A stretch of DNA of 64,000 nt from QQVM01 sp964544885 (GCA_964544885.1 CAZJDX010000014.1:22457-86456); one strand, 5' to 3'. Numbered from the stretch's first letter, positions 1-9,395 are shown. Made by a program: numbers and translations. Notes: generated by a model from the sequence alone, not told the origin.

Positions 1-622
1 TTTTTTCAACAATAAAGGCGCTGAGGTTTTCATCCGAATCAATTTTTGCAAATACGATATAGACATCTGCGAATCCACCATTGGTAATCCACATCTTCTG
101 ACCATTGATGATATAGCTTTTACCATCGGAGGAAAGTACTGCCTTTGTTTTTGCGGCATTCGCATCCGAACCTGAACCTGGTTCGGTCAGGCAATAGGCC
201 GATTTCCATTCTCCGGTTGAGAGTTTCGGAATGTACCTGGATTTTTGCGTATCGTTTCCGTAATACAAAATCGGCAAGGTTCCGATTCCTGTATGTGCTG
301 CATAGGCTACTGAAAAGGAATGCCCTGCTCCAAGATACTCTGTTGCCAGCATACCGGTTACAAAATCTTTTCCGAAGCCGCCGTAACTTTCCGGCACAGA
401 GATTCCCAGAAGACCCAGTTCGCCGGCTTTATCCAGAATGCTTTGCATCAGACCTTCTTCCTGTGCGTCAATCCTGTCGAGAAAGGGATATACTTCCTGG
501 TCAAGAAAGTCCTTGCAAGTCTGTGCGATCATGAGTTGTTCCTCAGACCATTCCTCAGGGATAAAAATGTCCTTCGCTTCAGTATCTCTTATCAGAAACT
601 CACCGCCTTTAATTGCTTCCAT
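1..622 (-). CDS. Acyl-CoA dehydrogenase, N-terminal part (cut by window edge)
   Basis: Reading the minus strand from the ATG at 622 gives about 207 residues with no stop before the left edge, so the C-terminal two thirds lie outside the window. The translation has the acyl-CoA dehydrogenase N-terminal helical domain (GLLGISVPESYGG) followed by the middle-domain signatures CLTEPGSGSDA and MWITNGG, which bind substrate and FAD. The enzyme would oxidise acyl-CoA to trans-2-enoyl-CoA and pass electrons to ETF in the first step of beta-oxidation. It is the last visible gene of the minus-strand fatty-acid operon, 227 bp after the thiolase gene. The N-terminal extension of about 30 residues resembles larger Bacteroidota homologues. 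The family is clear; chain-length specificity is not. Confidence 0.93.
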   Translation of the reverse strand, partial: MEAIKGGEFLIRDTEAKDIFIPEEWSEEQLMIAQTCKDFLDQEVYPFLDRIDAQEEGLMQSILDKAGELGLLGISVPESYGGFGKDFVTGMLATEYLGAGHSFSVAYAAHTGIGTLPILYYGNDTQKSRYIPKLSTGEWKSAYCLTEPGSGSDANAAKTKAVLSSDGKSYIINGQKMWITNGGFADVYIVFAKIDSDENLSAFIVEK

Positions 623-849
623 GTTCTATGTAGATTATGATATGCCGGATTAATAAATCAGTCGTCACTCGATTCTTTTCTTTTAGCATTTATCCGGGGA
701 ATTGTTGCGTTTTTAATGAAAAAATTACCTCTCACTACAACGTACGTTCTTGATCCACAGACCAGAAAAAAAGCGGATTTATTGGTCAGAGCAAGGCAGG
801 TACATATGTCAGTTTGTGATCAACATAAGTACACAGGCCGGACTTTCGA

Positions 850-2028
850 TCAGTTAAGGAATTCAAATATTCCGGCAGCACCCTGACCTGTTCCAACGCA
901 CATAGTTACCATACCATATTTCAACTTACGCCTGCGCATCTCGGAAAAAAGCTGTACGGATAATTTCGCCCCACTGCAACCCAGGGGGTGACCTAATGCA
1001 ATGGCTCCGCCGTTTACATTCACGATGGAGGGATCCAAACCCAGCGTCCGGATTACCGCTATCGACTGAGAGGCGAAGGCTTCATTCAGTTCAATCAGCT
1101 GAATATCGCCCTGCTTCATTCCGGAATGTTTCAAAACTTTCGGAATAGCTTCAACCGGACCGATTCCCATCACCCTTGGTTCAACTCCGGCGACGGCGAA
1201 ATCCACGAGCCTGGCAATCGGTTGAACATTCAGCTTTTTGAGCATTCGCTCACTGACTACAAGCACAAAAGCGGCACCATCGCTTGTCTGCGATGAATTT
1301 CCGGCTGTAACAGAACCCCTGGCGTCGAATACAGGCTTCAGTTTAGCCATCTTCTCCAGGTCTGTATCCGCTCTGGGTCCTTCATCAGTATCGACTACAA
1401 ATTCTCTCGTTTTCTTTCTTTCATTTTCATCGAGATATACTTCGCTTACTTTAATGGGAACGATTTCATCCTTGAATTTTCCTTCACGAATAGCTCTTAC
1501 AGCCTTCTGATGAGAATCAAAACCGAATTTATCCTGCTCCTCCCTGCTTACCTTATACTCACGGGCGACTGCTTCAGCGGTTAAGCCCATTCCCCAGTAA
1601 TAATCAGGATTTGTCTGAACCAGGCGATAATTGGGAACGATCTTCCATCCCCCGAAAGGAATGGGTGACATACTTTCCACACCTCCTGCAATGATACAGT
1701 CTGCAAGACCTGCATGGATCTTTGCCGATGCGATAGCGATGGTTTCAAGTCCGGATGCACAATACCGGTTCACCGTCATCCCGGGTACTTTTACGGTATC
1801 AAGTCCCATAAGCGATACCATCCGACCGATATTAAGACCCTGTTCAGCTTCGGGAGTAGCGTTACCAACAATCAGATCGTCGATTTCATCTTTATCTAAT
1901 TGCGGTACGGCGGCAACCAGGTGACGAACAATTTCTGTGGCCAGGTCGTCGGGTCTGAAATTTCTGAACTTTCCTTTGGGAGCCTTACCAACAGCCGACC
2001 GGAAACCTGCAATGATATATGCATTCAT
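850..2028 (-). CDS. fadA: Acetyl-CoA C-acyltransferase (thiolase)
   Basis: A 392-residue thiolase of normal length. The nucleophilic cysteine is Cys90 (NRYCASGLE). The C-terminal catalytic residues are His347 (GHPLGCSGA) and Cys377 (CVGTGQGAAG). It performs thiolytic cleavage of 3-ketoacyl-CoA to acetyl-CoA and a shortened acyl-CoA, the last step of the beta-oxidation spiral. It lies 45 bp downstream of the MORN-repeat gene and upstream of acyl-CoA dehydrogenase on the same strand, so it is probably cotranscribed with the fused hydratase/dehydrogenase. The symbol is used for the functional class; a biosynthetic acetoacetyl-CoA thiolase role is less likely in this context. Confidence 0.95.
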   Translation of the reverse strand: MNAYIIAGFRSAVGKAPKGKFRNFRPDDLATEIVRHLVAAVPQLDKDEIDDLIVGNATPEAEQGLNIGRMVSLMGLDTVKVPGMTVNRYCASGLETIAIASAKIHAGLADCIIAGGVESMSPIPFGGWKIVPNYRLVQTNPDYYWGMGLTAEAVAREYKVSREEQDKFGFDSHQKAVRAIREGKFKDEIVPIKVSEVYLDENERKKTREFVVDTDEGPRADTDLEKMAKLKPVFDARGSVTAGNSSQTSDGAAFVLVVSERMLKKLNVQPIARLVDFAVAGVEPRVMGIGPVEAIPKVLKHSGMKQGDIQLIELNEAFASQSIAVIRTLGLDPSIVNVNGGAIALGHPLGCSGAKLSVQLFSEMRRRKLKYGMVTMCVGTGQGAAGIFEFLN

Positions 2029-2073
2029 GATATAAAAAATTCAATTAAGAAGACCATGGAGCAGGCTGGATTT

Positions 2074-2763
2074 TCACTTTTTCTGAAGCGAATCCTTGGC
2101 AGCGGGTTTGGCACCTTTGGGTACGGGGATTCCCCCTGCTTTCCTGGCATCCGCGGCTTTTTTCTCAGCTGCTTTCTTTTCTTCTTCCTTTTTCTTCTGT
2201 GCGGCGGCCTCCAATACAGCCACATCCACACCATCCTTATAAGCTGCCTGCGCTACTACATTTCCCTTGCGGTTATAAGTTTTCCAGACTCCGTCGCGTT
2301 TATTCAACTTATAATTTCCTTCTTGTCTGGTGCTGCCATCTTCAAAATAGCGTGTCCACTTACCATCCTTTTTACCTTCATGATAGAATCCTTCCTGCGC
2401 AACCTGTCCGGAAAAATAATACCTTGTATACTGTCCGTCTTTTACCCCGTTCAGGAACTCGATTTCCTCTCTCACCTTGTTATATCCGTAAAATTTCCGT
2501 TCAATTCCTTCTTTCTTGTCGTTTACAAAATCGATCTCGGATATCTTCTCTCCGAAAGTATTATAGAAAATCCATGTACCCTGCTTTCTTCCGATCTCAT
2601 CGGTTTTATTTCTGTGCTTTTCACGGCCCGGTGCATATTTAGGTTTTTCCTCCCTTGCCTGTGCAAATGCCGCTACAGGCCCTAGTACTAAAAGCAGAAA
2701 GAGAGCGTGTCGGAGGAACAAGGAAAAGGTGCTTTGCTTTCGTTTGATTGCCTGGCTGATCAT
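2074..2763 (-). CDS. Secreted MORN-repeat-variant protein
   Basis: I choose the ATG at 2763 (229 residues) because it starts a clean signal peptide (MISQAIKR, then a hydrophobic LFLLLVLGPVAAFAQA stretch). The longer frame to 2877 would overlap the preceding gene by 101 bp and bury the signal. After the signal come several repeats of about 22 residues of the form DGxWxxYxxxGxxxxEGxY (for example KQGTWIFYNTFGEKISE and KDGKWTRYFEDGSTRQEG), typical of the MORN-variant/YwqK family. The tail is a charged Lys/Ala/Glu-rich segment (about residues 180-229) that may be coiled or disordered. It sits inside the beta-oxidation operon, 13 bp after the fused dehydrogenase/hydratase and 45 bp before the thiolase. 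Its function is unknown; export to the periplasm or surface is inferred. Confidence 0.85.
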   Translation of the reverse strand: MISQAIKRKQSTFSLFLRHALFLLLVLGPVAAFAQAREEKPKYAPGREKHRNKTDEIGRKQGTWIFYNTFGEKISEIDFVNDKKEGIERKFYGYNKVREEIEFLNGVKDGQYTRYYFSGQVAQEGFYHEGKKDGKWTRYFEDGSTRQEGNYKLNKRDGVWKTYNRKGNVVAQAAYKDGVDVAVLEAAAQKKKEEEKKAAEKKAADARKAGGIPVPKGAKPAAKDSLQKK

Positions 2764-2776
2764 GACATGTATTGAT

Positions 2777-5185
2777 TTAATTTCGAAGAGGTTTTCCTGA
2801 TGTGAGTATGCTTTGTATTCTTTCCAGCGTTTTTCTTTCACCGCAGAGAGAGAGGAAGGCTTCGCGCTCAAGATCAAGCAGGTATTGTTCGGAAACCATG
2901 GTGCCTGATGAGAGATCGCCTCCGCACATTACATGTGCTAATTTACGTGAAATGACTTGATCGTGTTCAGAGATAAAATTTCCGGAGAGCATGGCATGGG
3001 CACCAGCAAAAAACATACCAAGCGCGCCCCTGCCAAGCACTTTAACATCTTTTCTGGGTACCGGTCGCGTGTATCCGTCGTGTGCCAGCTCCAGTACAGC
3101 GCGTTTCGCTTCCGTGATCAGGTGCAAAGGGTTGACCACTATTTCATCTCTTCCTTCCTTCAGAATTTTAAGATCAAAGGCTTCATGACCGGAGGTGGAA
3201 ACCTTGGCCATGGCAATACTCAGGTAATATTCTTTCAGTGTCTGTTCATCCAGATTTCCTTCTCTGAATTCATCACCGGCCCTTAATGCCATCTCCTTAC
3301 TTCCACCACCCCCGGGAATAAGACCCACACCAAATTCGACCAATCCAATATAGGTTTCAGCAGCGGCAACAACTTTATCGGCATGCAAGGTCATTTCACA
3401 ACCTCCGCCCAGTGTAAGAGCATGTGGAGCAAGCACCACCGGAACTGATGAATAGCGCACCTTCATATTCATATTCTGGAATGCCCGTACGGCAATGTCG
3501 ATCTCATCAAACTCCTGTTCAGCGGCAAACATGAAAATCATGGCGAGATTAGCCCCGGCAGAAAAATTCTGACCTTCATTGGCAATAACCAATCCGGTAA
3601 AATCTTTTTCCGCAATATCAATGGCTTTGTTCACCCCCTCAAGCACTTCACCGCCTATTGTATTCATTTTGGTATGGAACTCAAGGTTCAGCACCCCGTC
3701 CCCAATGTCAATCAGACTGCAGCCTGCATTTTTCCAGACTGTACTTTCTCTTCTGCTGTCAAGAAAAATCAGATCCGTTCCGCTGGATGGTTTCTGATAA
3801 GACTTTGTTGCCGGATCATAAACCAGTCTTTTCCCACCGGCTAATTTATAAAAGCTGCCGTTGCCTTCGCGAATCATCTCTTCCACCCAGGGGGAGGGGG
3901 CAAGACCTTTCGATTTCATCATGGTAACCATATTCGCGGCACCGAGAATATCCCATGTTTCAAAAGGACCTGTCTCCCATCCAAACCCTGCACAAACAGC
4001 CTCGTCAATCTGCATTGGATTTGAGGCGATCTCCGGAATACGGTTACTCACATACTGAAACAGGGTAAGAAAAGATTCCCTGTAAAATTCTCCGGCTTTA
4101 TCATTTCCATTGAACAGAACCGGAAGACGTTCACGCACCTTCTCCAGGTTTTTCGTCTGTTCCAGTGTCGCGAATTTGCTTTTTGATTTCGGTTTATATT
4201 CCAGAGATGCCAGATCAAGAGAAAGAATTTCACTCTTGGAATTGGCAGATTTCACCTTTTTATAAAAACCCTGCCCTGACTTATCTCCGAACCATTTATT
4301 CTCGATAAGCTTCTGCACAAAATCCGGGAGTTTGAAAACCTCTCTTGCCTCATCCTTAGGACAGCGGTCGTATACATCATTGGCAACTTTTACCAGGGTA
4401 TCGAGACCTACCACATCACATGTGCGGAAGGTTGCCGATTTTGGTCTGCCCAAAACCGGACCGGTAAGCTTATCAACCTCATCAATGCTCAATCCCATCT
4501 TTTCCACCAGATGGAAAAGCGACATGATGGAGAAAACACCGATCCTGTTGGCGATGAATGCAGGTGTATCCTTGCACCTGACGGTGGTTTTGCCAAGGAA
4601 AAGCTCTGCAAATCCGGTCAGGAAATCGAGTACTTCGCCGGAGGTTTCCGTTCCGGGAATGATCTCCAGCAGTCGCAGGTAACGGGGAGGATTGAAAAAA
4701 TGCGTCCCGCAAAAATGTTTTCTGAAATCATCGCTTCTTCCTTCAGCCATAAGGCCGATAGGTATTCCTGAAGTATTGGACGAAACAATTGTTCCCGGCT
4801 TGCGATACTTTTCGATTTCAGCGAAAACGTTCTTTTTGATATCCAGGTTTTCAACTACCACTTCCACGATCCAGTCGCACGTGGAAATATCCTTCATATT
4901 ATCGCTGAAATTTCCTGTATGAATCCGGTTAGAAAAGGATTTTTTATACAGTGGAGACGGGGATGAATTGACGGCGGCCTGAAGGGCGCTGTTGACAATT
5001 CTGTTCCTCACCTTTGCGTCTTCAACTTTAAGACCTGATTTTTTCTCTTCCTCATTAAGTTCGGATGGGCTTATGTCGAGCAGGAGAACCTGTATGCCAA
5101 TATTTGCAAAATGGCATGCGATCCTGCTGCCCATGATACCGCTGCCAAGCACCGCTACTTTCTGTATCCTCCTGACCGATGACAT
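2777..5185 (-). CDS. Fused 3-hydroxyacyl-CoA dehydrogenase / enoyl-CoA hydratase
   Basis: An 802-residue bifunctional beta-oxidation enzyme with the dehydrogenase first and the hydratase last, the reverse of E. coli FadB. The NAD-binding Rossmann motif GSGIMG is at residues 14-19, and the dehydrogenase signature THFFNPPRYLRLLEIIPG lies near residues 150-170. The crotonase domain starts near residue 480, with the oxyanion-hole segment FSAGANL and acidic residues in GGGCEMTLHAD (about 594) and GLVEFGVGLIPGGGG (about 615) at the two catalytic glutamate positions. It hydrates enoyl-CoA and oxidises the resulting 3-hydroxyacyl-CoA. It sits 51 bp after the acyl-CoA synthetase gene and 13 bp before the MORN protein gene. 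Confidence 0.95.
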   Translation of the reverse strand: MSSVRRIQKVAVLGSGIMGSRIACHFANIGIQVLLLDISPSELNEEEKKSGLKVEDAKVRNRIVNSALQAAVNSSPSPLYKKSFSNRIHTGNFSDNMKDISTCDWIVEVVVENLDIKKNVFAEIEKYRKPGTIVSSNTSGIPIGLMAEGRSDDFRKHFCGTHFFNPPRYLRLLEIIPGTETSGEVLDFLTGFAELFLGKTTVRCKDTPAFIANRIGVFSIMSLFHLVEKMGLSIDEVDKLTGPVLGRPKSATFRTCDVVGLDTLVKVANDVYDRCPKDEAREVFKLPDFVQKLIENKWFGDKSGQGFYKKVKSANSKSEILSLDLASLEYKPKSKSKFATLEQTKNLEKVRERLPVLFNGNDKAGEFYRESFLTLFQYVSNRIPEIASNPMQIDEAVCAGFGWETGPFETWDILGAANMVTMMKSKGLAPSPWVEEMIREGNGSFYKLAGGKRLVYDPATKSYQKPSSGTDLIFLDSRRESTVWKNAGCSLIDIGDGVLNLEFHTKMNTIGGEVLEGVNKAIDIAEKDFTGLVIANEGQNFSAGANLAMIFMFAAEQEFDEIDIAVRAFQNMNMKVRYSSVPVVLAPHALTLGGGCEMTLHADKVVAAAETYIGLVEFGVGLIPGGGGSKEMALRAGDEFREGNLDEQTLKEYYLSIAMAKVSTSGHEAFDLKILKEGRDEIVVNPLHLITEAKRAVLELAHDGYTRPVPRKDVKVLGRGALGMFFAGAHAMLSGNFISEHDQVISRKLAHVMCGGDLSSGTMVSEQYLLDLEREAFLSLCGERKTLERIQSILTSGKPLRN

Positions 5186-5236
5186 TAATTCTTTCTGATT
5201 TATTTCTGTTGTTGATAAGGAGTCCGGCTAAACAAC

Positions 5237-7009
5237 TCAGCCTCCATGATTATTCTTATAAATACCTTCAATCAATGCTGCATTCCTTTCCGAGATCACT
5301 TTTCGCTTCAGCTTGAGGGTGGCAGTAAGTTCGCCGGAGTCAATGGTCCATTCCTTCGGGAGGAGTTTGAATTTTTTTATTTGCTCAGTCTTTCCGAAAT
5401 CAGCATTGAAGCCTGCTACTTCTCTTCCTATCCTTTCAATAATCTCCGGATTGGCAATAAGGGCCTCATTGGATGCATCCGGAATTCCTTTAATCTCACA
5501 CCATGAACGCAGATGCGCAAAGGAAGGGACAATAAGAGCCGAAGGAAAATTCCTGTTCTCACCTACCACCATGATCTGCTCAATGAATGGTGATTCTTTC
5601 AGTTTATTCTCCAGTGCCTGGGGAGCGATAAACTTTCCACCGGATGTTTTAAAGATCTCCTTCTTCCTGTCGGTAATCTTCAGGAAGCGATTATCAACCA
5701 TAACGCCGATGTCACCGGTGTGAAACCATCCGTCTCCATCAATAGCCTCCGCGGTGAGATCCGGACGATTGTAATAGCCCAGCATTACATTAGGTCCTTT
5801 GCAAAGTATTTCACCGTCGTCTGCAATTTTAACCTGTACATCTTTGATCACCGGACCAACGGTTCCGAACATAGCGCCATTTTCTTCAAGATTATTAACT
5901 GAAATGACGGGAGATGTTTCAGTTAGTCCATAGCCCTCCAGAACATGAATGCCCGCAGCCCAAAAGACCCTGGCAAGACGAGGCTGCAGTGCAGCTCCGC
6001 CACTCACGATCACGCGCACATTGCCTCCAAGAGCTTCGCGCCATTTTGAAAAGATCAGTTTATTGGCTAGTTTAAGCTGGTATTCATACCATGCTCCGTT
6101 CTTTCCATGCATTTCATACTTCAAGCCAAGATTTAATGCCCAGAAAAACAATCCTTTCTTAATTCCTTTAAGTTCACTGCCTTTCTTGGTTATCTTGTCG
6201 TATGTTTTTTCCAGCAGTCTTGGCACGGTGGAAAAGACTTCCGGATGCACCTCTTTAAGATTATCCGCAATGGTCTCCATTGTCTCTGCATAATATATGG
6301 AGACACCGATATACATATAGAGGTAGGTAAGCATTCGTTCATAACTGTGACAAAGCGGAAGAAAACTCAGCGCCTTGTGACGATAATCAACAGGACAAAG
6401 TTTCTCCGAGGCAAGAACGTTACTTATAATGTTGTTATGTGAAAGCATGACACCTTTTGGTGTGCCTGTAGTACCAGAGGTATATAATAATGTGGCAAGG
6501 TCAGAAGCCCTGATAGAATCCCTGACTGACTTCAACTCATTCAATTCCTCTTCTGAAGGTTCAGCGGCAATTTCTTTCCAGTGTCTTGCCTCTTTCACCT
6601 CATCGAAAGTAAAGATGTGGTCAAGTGAGGACACCTGCGTTCTGATCCTGCTGATCTTTTCGAACAGCAGAGCATCGCTTATGAATATCGCCCTTGCTCC
6701 ACAGTCATTCAGGATAAAAACAATTTCTGATTCACTGAGGGTAGTGTAGATCGGCACATTCACAACTCCGATCTGGAGCATTCCCAGATCTGTAAAATTC
6801 CATTCAGGACGGTTGTTGGATATGATGGCAACCTTGTCACTTTTCTTCAACCCCAGGCGTAACAAGCCAACACTAACCGCATTGATATTGTTAATGAAAT
6901 CGGCGGTAGAAAACACAGTCCAGTTTCCCTTCCTCTTGGCAGCCAGCGCGTTTGGCTTTGGAAACTTTTCATGATAATGAAAGGGAATATCAAAAATTCT
7001 GGAAATCAT
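5237..7009 (-). CDS. Long-chain acyl-CoA synthetase (AMP-forming)
   Basis: A 590-residue ANL-superfamily enzyme. The P-loop-like AMP-binding motif LLYTSGTTGTPKGVMLSH is at about residues 175-192. EGYGLTETSPV (A5 motif) and GDGWFHTGDIG and DRKKEIFKTSGGKFIAP (A7 to A8 hinge) follow in order. It activates fatty acids to acyl-CoA through an acyl-adenylate and feeds the beta-oxidation enzymes downstream. It is the promoter-proximal gene of the minus-strand operon and is divergent from the flavin oxidoreductase at 7217 across a 207-bp AT-rich intergenic region that must hold promoters for both. No signal peptide is visible, and the length is normal for the long-chain (FadD15-like) subgroup. Confidence 0.95.
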   Translation of the reverse strand: MISRIFDIPFHYHEKFPKPNALAAKRKGNWTVFSTADFINNINAVSVGLLRLGLKKSDKVAIISNNRPEWNFTDLGMLQIGVVNVPIYTTLSESEIVFILNDCGARAIFISDALLFEKISRIRTQVSSLDHIFTFDEVKEARHWKEIAAEPSEEELNELKSVRDSIRASDLATLLYTSGTTGTPKGVMLSHNNIISNVLASEKLCPVDYRHKALSFLPLCHSYERMLTYLYMYIGVSIYYAETMETIADNLKEVHPEVFSTVPRLLEKTYDKITKKGSELKGIKKGLFFWALNLGLKYEMHGKNGAWYEYQLKLANKLIFSKWREALGGNVRVIVSGGAALQPRLARVFWAAGIHVLEGYGLTETSPVISVNNLEENGAMFGTVGPVIKDVQVKIADDGEILCKGPNVMLGYYNRPDLTAEAIDGDGWFHTGDIGVMVDNRFLKITDRKKEIFKTSGGKFIAPQALENKLKESPFIEQIMVVGENRNFPSALIVPSFAHLRSWCEIKGIPDASNEALIANPEIIERIGREVAGFNADFGKTEQIKKFKLLPKEWTIDSGELTATLKLKRKVISERNAALIEGIYKNNHGG

Positions 7010-7216
7010 AATATCCTGAGGGCAATTATACTTTCTTCCACCCTGACCTGGAGCGAAAAAGTATGTAAGAATTACATTTTATGATATTCTGCCAAATTAG
7101 TTTAATACTTCACAGGTTTTGCTCCGTGTAAAATTTTTTTTTCATTGGATATTAACAAGCATTTGTATTGTTTCCTTTGTGAATGAAAGCATTTATAACC
7201 GGCTTATTTGTAATTT

Positions 7217-8236
7217 ATGCATATACAAAACGAACTGACTCGGCTTTTAAATCTTCGATTTCCATTGGTAATGGCGCCTCTGTTTCTTGTCAGCAATGAA
7301 GAAATGGTTATGGAGGCTATCGAAGCCGGAATTCTGGGCTGCTTTCCGTCCCTGAATTACCGCAGCACCTCCGAACTTGACGCGGTATTGAAGCGACTGA
7401 ATGATAAACTGGTATCACGGAAAGGCAGTTACGGCACATACGGCATGAACCTGATTGTTCAAAAAGCGAATCCCTGGTTTGAGAAGCATCTTTCGGTTTG
7501 TGTGGAAAATAAAGTACCGGTTGTCATTACTTCTCTTGGAAATCCTAAAAGAACCATAGAATCGGTTCATGCCTATGGAGGAAAGGTTTTTTGTGACGTA
7601 ACAAACCTGGAACATGCCAGAAAATGCATGCAGTCGGAATGTGATGGCTTCGTTGCGGTTGGTCAGGGTGCTGGAGGCCATGCCGGACCTTTTCCCTTAT
7701 TACTTCTGACTGAAGCGCTTCGTCAGGAGTTTCCGGATATTCCGGTACTGGCCGCAGGCGGAATAGCCAATGGGAGAGCCATCCTTAGCGTTATAGCTTC
7801 AGGCGCTTCCGCCGCCTATTGCGGAACAAGATTTATCGCCAGTGTAGAAGCCGGTGTTTCCGACGAATACAAAGAAGCCATTGTTAACTACCGGATGGAT
7901 GATATCGTGCTGACAGAAAGAATCAGCGGTACACCTTGCAGTGTAATCAATACGGAATTCGCGAAGAAAATAGGTACCAGGCAAAACTGGTTCGAAAGAT
8001 TTATGAGCAGAAATCCACGAACCAGGAAGTATTTCAAGATGCTTGTACAAAGACGCGGATTCAATTGGCTCGAAGGCGCGATAAAACCTGGTAGTTATAA
8101 AAGCCTTTGGTGCGCCGGTCAGTCGGTGGAAATGATCCATGACATAAAGCCTGTAAAAATGATCGTAGATGACATGATCCGTGAATTTGAAAGCGCGTAC
8201 AATGAATTGCGCTCAACCATAAATTCCGGAACATAG
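7217..8236 (+). CDS. NAD(P)H-dependent flavin oxidoreductase, nitronate monooxygenase family
   Basis: A 339-residue TIM-barrel flavoprotein. The FMN-binding glycine-rich segment GQGAGGHAG (about residues 149-157) and the later phosphate-binding AAGGIANGRA are diagnostic of the 2-nitropropane dioxygenase/nitronate monooxygenase superfamily, which also includes FabK-like enoyl reductases and other NAD(P)H:flavin oxidoreductases. The substrate cannot be predicted. It is transcribed away from the fatty-acid operon and followed 32 bp later by a DUF4442 hotdog gene, so a lipid-linked role such as polyunsaturated or nitro-fatty-acid handling is possible but is inference. Confidence 0.88.
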   Translation: MHIQNELTRLLNLRFPLVMAPLFLVSNEEMVMEAIEAGILGCFPSLNYRSTSELDAVLKRLNDKLVSRKGSYGTYGMNLIVQKANPWFEKHLSVCVENKVPVVITSLGNPKRTIESVHAYGGKVFCDVTNLEHARKCMQSECDGFVAVGQGAGGHAGPFPLLLLTEALRQEFPDIPVLAAGGIANGRAILSVIASGASAAYCGTRFIASVEAGVSDEYKEAIVNYRMDDIVLTERISGTPCSVINTEFAKKIGTRQNWFERFMSRNPRTRKYFKMLVQRRGFNWLEGAIKPGSYKSLWCAGQSVEMIHDIKPVKMIVDDMIREFESAYNELRSTINSGT

Positions 8237-8268
8237 ATGATCTCAACAGTAAATCCAATCAGCATTCC

Positions 8269-8778
8269 ATGAAATACCTTTTCAGGCTTCTGGATAAGGC
8301 AAAGACCTCTTCCATCAAAAAAATTTTATTGAATTTGGCATTGAACCGCGCCATTCCGTTCAACAGACCCCATGGAATAAAAGTGATCGAAGTTTACGAA
8401 AGCGGAATACGCACTTTACTGCCCTACTGGAGGATAAACCAGAATCACCTTCGCGGCTTGCATGCCTGCGCTCTTGCCACCTTATCTGAATTTACAGCCG
8501 GTATTTCACTGGTTCAGGCACTGCGCTCTGAAGAATACCGCCTGATCATGAAAGATCTTCACATGATTTACCACTATCAGGGCAAGACGGCTGTGAGCGC
8601 CGCATTCGAGTTAAGCGAAGAAAGAATACAAAATGAAATCGTAATACCCTTACAGACACAGGATGCTGTATTAATTGAACTCCAGGTAGAGACCCATGAC
8701 CTGAATTCTAACCATATCTGTACAGCAAAAATCACATGGCAAATTAAGAAATGGGAAAAGGTCAGGGAGAAAATCTGA
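8269..8778 (+). CDS. DUF4442 hotdog-fold protein (putative acyl-CoA thioesterase)
   Basis: A 169-residue cytosolic protein with the DUF4442 (YiiD C-terminal-like) hotdog pattern: LLPYWRINQNHLRGLHACALATLSEFTAG in the first half, where N-H-x-x-G precedes the central hotdog helix, followed by beta strands (KTAVSAAFEL, AVLIELQVETHD). Family members are related to PaaI-type acyl-CoA thioesterases. It follows the flavin oxidoreductase by 32 bp on the same strand and is probably cotranscribed. A thioester substrate fits the neighbouring fatty-acid operon, but no catalytic residue can be assigned with confidence. Confidence 0.8.
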   Translation: MKYLFRLLDKAKTSSIKKILLNLALNRAIPFNRPHGIKVIEVYESGIRTLLPYWRINQNHLRGLHACALATLSEFTAGISLVQALRSEEYRLIMKDLHMIYHYQGKTAVSAAFELSEERIQNEIVIPLQTQDAVLIELQVETHDLNSNHICTAKITWQIKKWEKVREKI

Positions 8779-8918
8779 GTCAATATAACCCGGTAACCTG
8801 TCTGCTTTTTGGGCGAATTAAACCATACATTTAATCACAGGATAATTGTTACTATCTTAGTCCCGTAAAAATTATTTCCAACACAAGAGATCACTCTGAT
8901 TACACAAATAAAACCAGC

Positions 8919-9338
8919 ATGAGAGACATAATGCTCATCGTTCACTTCATAGGACTGGCCATGGGTCTTGGTACCAGCTTCGCTTTCATGTTTCTGGGTA
9001 TTGCAGCGTCCAGAATGGAAAAAACCGAATCGGAGAAATTCCGTCTCAATTCCTTTGCCATCAGCCGGATGGGACATATCGGTCTGACCTTGCTTATTAT
9101 TTCCGGGGGATATCTGATGACCCCTTATTGGAAATCACTTTCATCATCACCTGTATTGATAACGAAACTTGTGCTGGTCCTGGTTCTTGCTGCTCTTATA
9201 GGGATTATCAGTTCGAAAGCCAGGAAAGCCAAAAAGGGCGATGCGGAAATCCATCTTAAAAAAATAGAACCATTAGGGAAAATCGCTATGATTACTGCTT
9301 TGACCATAGTTGTACTGGCAGTATATGCTTTCCACTAA
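8919..9338 (+). CDS. Small integral membrane protein, four predicted helices
   Basis: A 139-residue hydrophobic protein with four likely transmembrane helices (about residues 5-27, 50-68, 80-100 and 117-137) and a Lys-rich loop between helices 3 and 4 (KARKAKKGDAEIHLKK). It resembles the DUF2269/CopD-like group of small Bacteroidota membrane proteins, with a histidine in helix 1 (IVHFIGLAMG) and a conserved-looking GHIGL before helix 2, but no function can be assigned. It lies 140 bp after the DUF4442 gene and is convergent with the secreted protease gene. Confidence 0.7.
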   Translation: MRDIMLIVHFIGLAMGLGTSFAFMFLGIAASRMEKTESEKFRLNSFAISRMGHIGLTLLIISGGYLMTPYWKSLSSSPVLITKLVLVLVLAALIGIISSKARKAKKGDAEIHLKKIEPLGKIAMITALTIVVLAVYAFH

Positions 9339-9339
9339 A

Positions 9340-9395
9340 CCGGAATTCAGATATTTCGGCAATCTTTCAGCACGGTGTGACCGGGTGAATTCCGG
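9340..9395. repeat. 10-bp perfect inverted repeat between convergent genes
   Basis: CCGGAATTCA at 9340-9349 is repeated in reverse complement as TGAATTCCGG at 9386-9395, separated by 36 bp. It starts immediately after the stop of the small membrane-protein gene and lies before the end of the convergent protease gene. There is no T-tract, so it is not a classical intrinsic terminator. It could form an mRNA 3' stem or be coincidental. Confidence 0.4.

Noticed and set aside
2764..2877. Longer N terminus of the MORN-repeat protein
   Set aside because: It would overlap the upstream fused dehydrogenase/hydratase gene by 101 bp and hide a good signal peptide; the ATG at 2763 is preferred.
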